From JABDMH01 sp965222645 (GTDB lineage: Bacteria; Bacteroidota; Bacteroidia; Chitinophagales; Saprospiraceae): a DNA stretch of 64,000 bases. Each line of letters starts with the position of its first letter. Within the stretch, counting starts at the first letter, position 1. Below, in pieces: positions 60,219 through 64,000 of the stretch. The translations under genes and the position numbers were made by a program. The notes beneath the pieces were generated by a model. It made no database searches, had not been told where the DNA came from, and worked only from the letters and a program-made list of their open reading frames with translations. Where the stretch lies: positions 4,340,001-4,404,000 of the forward strand of contig OZ244968.1 of the NCBI GenBank assembly GCA_965222645.1, written 5' to 3'.

Positions 60219-61284
60219 GACTGAGGGAGAGTTGCGGGGTAATTATTCCTTTATCTAATAGATCTCGTACCACATTGAGTCGCATTAGGTTTCCTTTTCG
60301 AAAATTAGCATCAGAAAAATTGATGCTGCTCAGACCATTAGCGATGTCAGTTACTGCATCATTTAGGGAAAAAAGAGGTTGATGATCAGGGGCAAGATTC
60401 TCAAATAAGTCAAAATTGACTCTATATGATCTTTTGTCTGGCTCAGCATTTTCATTGATTCGAACATCGACCTTAGGCAATACTTCCTGGACCGCGAAGG
60501 CCAAATCCCTTACCTGGTAGTTCCACCGGTTACTCCCGGTATTTACAGTAAGAAAGTCGCCGGCACTTTCTTTCGACCGCTGCGAGGCCCATCTGATCGC
60601 CCTTGCCATGTCCGCGACGTGAATCAGGGGACGCCATGGAGTGCCGTCACTGAGAATGTCAATGGTGCCGCTAGAAAGCGCTCCTGCTACAAAATCATTA
60701 AGGACCAAATCGAGTCTCAGTCGTTCACTCATACCACAAGCCGTTGCAAATCGCAAGCAGGTGACTTGAAAATCTTTGTTTGCCAAAGATGATAAGGCTT
60801 TCTCAGAGTCAATTTTGGATCTGGCATAAGCGGTGAGTGGATTGAGGTCCGATCGTTCTGTACGTGGGGCGTCTTCAGCAGCACCATAAACACTACATGA
60901 GGAAGCAAATACAAACCGGCCTACACCCGTTTGTTTTGCATACTCGGCAATCTGAAGATTTGCTTCGTAATTGATTTCCATGGTAGGTTTCTCAAATTTG
61001 TTTCCAATGGGATCATTTGATATTGCAGCGAGACTAATGACAACATCGACATTCTCTAATATAGATTTAGGGAATTTCCGGACATCGCCAAAATATTGTT
61101 GGTCTAAATATGCCTCAGGTACAATGGATGTCGAAGTCACGTACTTCGAAAAAAAGCCGGCATCAAATCCCAGGATCTGAGCATCAGTGCAATATTTTCT
61201 TATTTCCTTGACTACATGGGGGCCGACATAGCCCAGATTACCGGTAATAAGATAGGTTTGTCGATTGAGTGTGTTACGGTTCAT
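60208..61284 (-). CDS. NAD-dependent epimerase/dehydratase (extended SDR)
   Basis: A 358-residue extended SDR. It has the NAD-binding TYLITGNLGYVGPHVV, the catalytic Ser region FVFASSCSVYG, the YxxxK motif in TAYARSKIDSEK, and downstream RFATACGMSERLRLDLV and DGTPWRPLIHVADMARAI. It may act as 4-ketoreductase or 4,6-dehydratase in nucleotide-sugar synthesis. As first gene of the minus-strand polysaccharide operon it overlaps the 3,5-epimerase by 11 bp. The ATG at 61284 is preferred to 61302 because the fold begins at NRNTLNRQTYLITG. Confidence 0.9.
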   Translation of the reverse strand: MNRNTLNRQTYLITGNLGYVGPHVVKEIRKYCTDAQILGFDAGFFSKYVTSTSIVPEAYLDQQYFGDVRKFPKSILENVDVVISLAAISNDPIGNKFEKPTMEINYEANLQIAEYAKQTGVGRFVFASSCSVYGAAEDAPRTERSDLNPLTAYARSKIDSEKALSSLANKDFQVTCLRFATACGMSERLRLDLVLNDFVAGALSSGTIDILSDGTPWRPLIHVADMARAIRWASQRSKESAGDFLTVNTGSNRWNYQVRDLAFAVQEVLPKVDVRINENAEPDKRSYRVNFDLFENLAPDHQPLFSLNDAVTDIANGLSSINFSDANFRKGNLMRLNVVRDLLDKGIITPQLSLSHDL

Positions 61285-61770
61285 AAGGAAGAAATACAGC
61301 AAAAATTAAGCCAGTCATCAAAACATTCTTCAGGTTTCAACACTGTAAATACGGGGCTTAGTTCAGCACGAAATTACTGAAAATGTAGATTCTGTCATGC
61401 TTGTCGTTGAGCGATAAATTTTTATTTGTTTAATACCATACAGTTTTCTTCGTCACCATCTATATCTATAAAGAAATCTTACCATATTTACTTACTAGAG
61501 GATCAATCTTTAACTAACACGAACTCCTATGTGAGTAGACATTCGGTTGTGGATAGTGTCAGATCGGAACAATTTTCAATCAACTGAGTGACTGTGGTTT
61601 AAACACAGAGGGGTTTGCAAGTATGCCTGTCAATGATTACATTTGTAGCTTGATTTGTAAGAGTCAACACTCAAGAACGTAGTATTCTTTCCTGTCTCTT
61701 AGATCCAACCTGATTGACCATTCCGGGTGCTCCTATGGTAAAATAGAGTTCTTTCTTAATCGATTAGCTG
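61285..61770. other. Divergent promoter region of the polysaccharide locus
   Basis: About 486 bp between the sugar operon and the export genes. I find no gene and no convincing TTG/TAnnTTTG pair; TTTTTATTTG near 61422 is the nearest approach. Confidence 0.4.
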
Positions 61771-62595
61771 ATGAGTAGTAAAATATATTTTGGCCTGGCT
61801 ATCTGTATTCAGGTCTTGTTGTTCCAGTCCTGCGTATCACACCAGGAATTGATCTCACTCAATGGTAGTGACCCTGCCATGGAATACGGCAAGAATGAAA
61901 TTAGAGAAGAATCGGAATTGGTCCCACCTCCAAGTTTTGTTATACAACCTGCTGATCTTTTGGTTATCAATATGAATACCTTCGAGGGGAACACATCAGA
62001 ATTTCTTCAGCAGGAATTTGCATCCCGGAATTTAAATGTAAACGGTGGTTTTGAGTATGGTCCTGACGCCCTGTATTACACGAGCTATCACGTGGATGAG
62101 GACGGTTACCTGATGTTGCCATTGGTCGATAAGATCAAGGTTGCAGGGCTAACCACAAATGAACTCAAGATTAAGTTGGATTCGGCCTATACCCCATACT
62201 TAAAATTTGCATCGACAAGTGTAAAGCTTGCAAATATGCGTGTCACTATCCTGGGAGAGGTCAATAATCCCGGGTTGCATTATTTTTTTAATGGCCGTAC
62301 CACAATATTGGATGCTATTAGTCTCGCGGGAGATTTTTCCGACTTTGGCAACAGGAGAAAAGTGAAACTGATACGCAGGATTGATCAAAAATCGAAGACG
62401 GTTATGCTTGATTTGTACAAGCCGGATTTTATTAATACTGAATTCTATTTCGTGCAACCCAATGATATATTGTACGTTGAACCAATAAAGGCTAAGGCGA
62501 AGGATGTCGGTGCTCAATCAGTGGGTATTGTTCTGTCTATTATTTCGACTGCCGCCCTTCTCGCGAATCTCGTGGTGAATTTTAATAGCAAATAA
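61771..62595 (+). CDS. Wza-like polysaccharide export lipoprotein
   Basis: A 274-residue outer-membrane export protein: lipobox FQSC (Cys at about residue 21), a Poly_export domain (VIQPADLLVINMNTFEGNTS, YHVDEDGYLMLPLVDKIKVAG), a SLBB domain (MRVTILGEVNNPGLHYFFNG, ILDAISLAGDFSDFGNR) and a C-terminal hydrophobic helix (VGIVLSIISTAALLANLVV) that would cross the outer membrane. It forms the exit channel for capsule or exopolysaccharide. The chain-length protein starts 38 bp downstream. Confidence 0.95.
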   Translation: MSSKIYFGLAICIQVLLFQSCVSHQELISLNGSDPAMEYGKNEIREESELVPPPSFVIQPADLLVINMNTFEGNTSEFLQQEFASRNLNVNGGFEYGPDALYYTSYHVDEDGYLMLPLVDKIKVAGLTTNELKIKLDSAYTPYLKFASTSVKLANMRVTILGEVNNPGLHYFFNGRTTILDAISLAGDFSDFGNRRKVKLIRRIDQKSKTVMLDLYKPDFINTEFYFVQPNDILYVEPIKAKAKDVGAQSVGIVLSIISTAALLANLVVNFNSK

Positions 62596-62633
62596 TACCG
62601 AGATCACAAACACACTTTTTTAAAAACTAGATC

Positions 62634-64000
62634 ATGAAAACCACTCAAATCGACCGATCAAATTCACGAGAAATTACTCTTCGTGAGTTTCTTAAGAATG
62701 TTTGGAAGTACAAATTCATTTACTTGTTTAGCCTCTTATTATTTATCACCTTAGGATATTTGTACCTAAAATGGACACCACCTGTTTACGAAGTAGACGC
62801 CTCCATCCTGGTGGAGCAGGACGGCAAGAGTATGTTGTTTGGAGATCAGGCAGAGGGATCAATCAGAATGTTGGAGCCCGACAAAAATCTTTCCAATGAA
62901 ATGAATATTCTTAAATCGGTAGGTTTGATCGAGAAGACAATCACAGATCTCAATTTACAAGTGTCCTATTTTTCTAAAAACCTGGTATCGAAAAGAGAAC
63001 ATTATAAAGATTTTCCATTTACCGTGGAGCTTCTGGATCACCCTACCCAACTTGTCGATGTTCCAATTAGGCTCGAACTCGTAAGTGCGGATTCCTATCG
63101 TGTAGAAGTGATTGCGAAAAAGAAATACAAACTTTTAGACAGAGAATCTGGCAAGACAACGACTTTTGAGGAGCCTTTATTTATTTCCCAGTCTCACACT
63201 TTTGGTGTACCGGCAGATACAGATCACTATGCATTTGTAGTAGAGAAGCAATTCGATTTCTTTCCATATGAAAAGTTTGAGGGCAGGGAAATGTTTTTTG
63301 TGATCAATAGTGCTGACAAACTCGTTAAGAGATATCAAAACAGTTTGGATATAAATCAAGTGGATCTCAAGGCAAGTATTTTAAGTATTGCCAAGGAAGG
63401 TGAGGTTGTGGAAAAGGAAGTAGCTTTCGTAGACAAGCTTGCCGAAAATTATATAGATAGTAAGAATGAAGAGAGAAACAAAATAGCCAGCACCAAGATC
63501 AATTTCATAAAGGAGCAATTGGAGAGCATTTCGGATTCTTTGGCTAAAGCAGAACGAACCATTGAGGTTTATCGAAAGGCACAAGATGCCGTAAACCTCA
63601 CCCAGTCTGGAGCAAGGGCATTAGAGCAATTTCAACAGCTGGAAGATAATCTCTCCCAGGCAAATTTGAATCTCAATTACTTTAAATCGCTATTAAAGCA
63701 TGTGGAGGACAGTAGTGGTATCAATCAGATTGTAGGTCCTGCTACCGTCGGTATTACCAATTCGTTGTTGGATCAGAATTTACTTGAATTAAAGAGTCTT
63801 TCATCTGAGCTCACTAGGCTACAGTTCTTAAGTGGGCCAAAAAGTATGGATGTCCAGGCCGTGGAAAAACAAATAGAGAATACCCGAATGGCTTTGCGTG
63901 AAAATATTCAGAATCTGATTGCCTCGACAGAGATGACTATCGGTAATTACAAAACCCGCATGAGAAATCTGGAAAGAACTCTGGACTTGCTTCCAACCCG
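62634..64000 (+). CDS. Wzc-like polysaccharide co-polymerase, N-terminal part
   Basis: The frame opens at the ATG at 62634 and is still open at the window end (455 codons seen). It shows a cytoplasmic lead (REITLREFLKNVWKYK), a first membrane span (about 29-46, FIYLFSLLLFITLGYLYL), a Wzz domain (PPVYEVDASILVEQD, NEMNILKSVGLIEKTI) and long coiled-coil periplasmic segments (about 270-455, INFIKEQLESISDSLAKAE). Such proteins set chain length and, in the Wzc type, end in a tyrosine kinase domain that would lie beyond the window. It follows the Wza-like gene. Confidence 0.93.
   Translation, partial: MKTTQIDRSNSREITLREFLKNVWKYKFIYLFSLLLFITLGYLYLKWTPPVYEVDASILVEQDGKSMLFGDQAEGSIRMLEPDKNLSNEMNILKSVGLIEKTITDLNLQVSYFSKNLVSKREHYKDFPFTVELLDHPTQLVDVPIRLELVSADSYRVEVIAKKKYKLLDRESGKTTTFEEPLFISQSHTFGVPADTDHYAFVVEKQFDFFPYEKFEGREMFFVINSADKLVKRYQNSLDINQVDLKASILSIAKEGEVVEKEVAFVDKLAENYIDSKNEERNKIASTKINFIKEQLESISDSLAKAERTIEVYRKAQDAVNLTQSGARALEQFQQLEDNLSQANLNLNYFKSLLKHVEDSSGINQIVGPATVGITNSLLDQNLLELKSLSSELTRLQFLSGPKSMDVQAVEKQIENTRMALRENIQNLIASTEMTIGNYKTRMRNLERTLDLLPT

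Overview
The window looks like a chromosomal segment of a Bacteroidota bacterium, probably a Saprospirales/Chitinophagales-type lineage; that placement is inferred, since no rRNA is present. Supporting signs are a TonB-dependent receptor with an STN domain, a CarboxypepD_reg-like region and a partner lipoprotein, an ECF sigma/FecR/STN cluster, many lipoproteins, a head-GIN protein, a Bacteroidota-style RHS protein, moderate GC and weak Shine-Dalgarno sequences.

Layout. 0-8 kb: a minus-strand HlyD adaptor with two MacB-type ABC ATPases but no permease gene. It is divergent from a sigma-54-dependent response regulator and histidine kinase, and two phased 15-bp repeats lie between them. 8-17 kb: an alpha/beta-hydrolase fused to an endonuclease/exonuclease/phosphatase domain, a CPBP protease, pdxJ, an HD-like protein that has lost metal ligands, tRNA-Pro(CGG), and a TonB receptor with its lipoprotein. 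17-22 kb: DUF2277, three hairpin repeats, and a 4-hydroxyproline catabolic operon (epimerase, FAD dehydrogenase, DapA-family deaminase) divergent from an AraC regulator, then tRNA-Arg(TCG). 22-26 kb: a DUF1016/PDDEXK protein and small housekeeping genes.

26-30 kb is an accessory island. An IS21-like end and a group II intron 3' remnant abut a gene broken by an amber codon and cut short by the intron. Next comes a tight minus-strand operon whose first gene is a LexA-like repressor with an operator-like palindrome just upstream. It continues with a DUF2188 protein, a small Cys-rich protein, the three-Cys-motif partner TcmP and a DUF5131 (Gp37/Gp68) protein carrying the matching Cys cluster.

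31-45 kb is a polymorphic toxin locus. A 2246-residue RHS protein ends in an HExxH metallopeptidase tip and is followed by a candidate immunity lipoprotein. Behind it lie at least five headless cassettes: partial RHS-core copies or bare toxin tips, most followed by a candidate immunity gene. They include two related His-rich nuclease-like tips with similar immunity proteins, and a JAB/JAMM-like tip frameshifted in a run of eight A. A hairpin repeat follows three of the immunity genes. I read the array as a store of alternative C-termini for the expressed RHS gene (inference).

45-53 kb: rpoN (sigma-54), a 39-residue membrane peptide, a head-GIN lipoprotein, an outer-membrane protein, and a sigma/FecR/STN-repeat surface-protein operon. 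53-64 kb: a surface-polysaccharide locus with a nucleotidylyltransferase of the CDP-glucose type, two Zn-ribbon SAM methyltransferases, a 3,5-epimerase, an SDR, a PIG-L deacetylase, a GSA-type aminotransferase and a DUF4910 peptidase-like protein. It is followed by Wza-like export and Wzc-like chain-length genes, the latter running off the window end.
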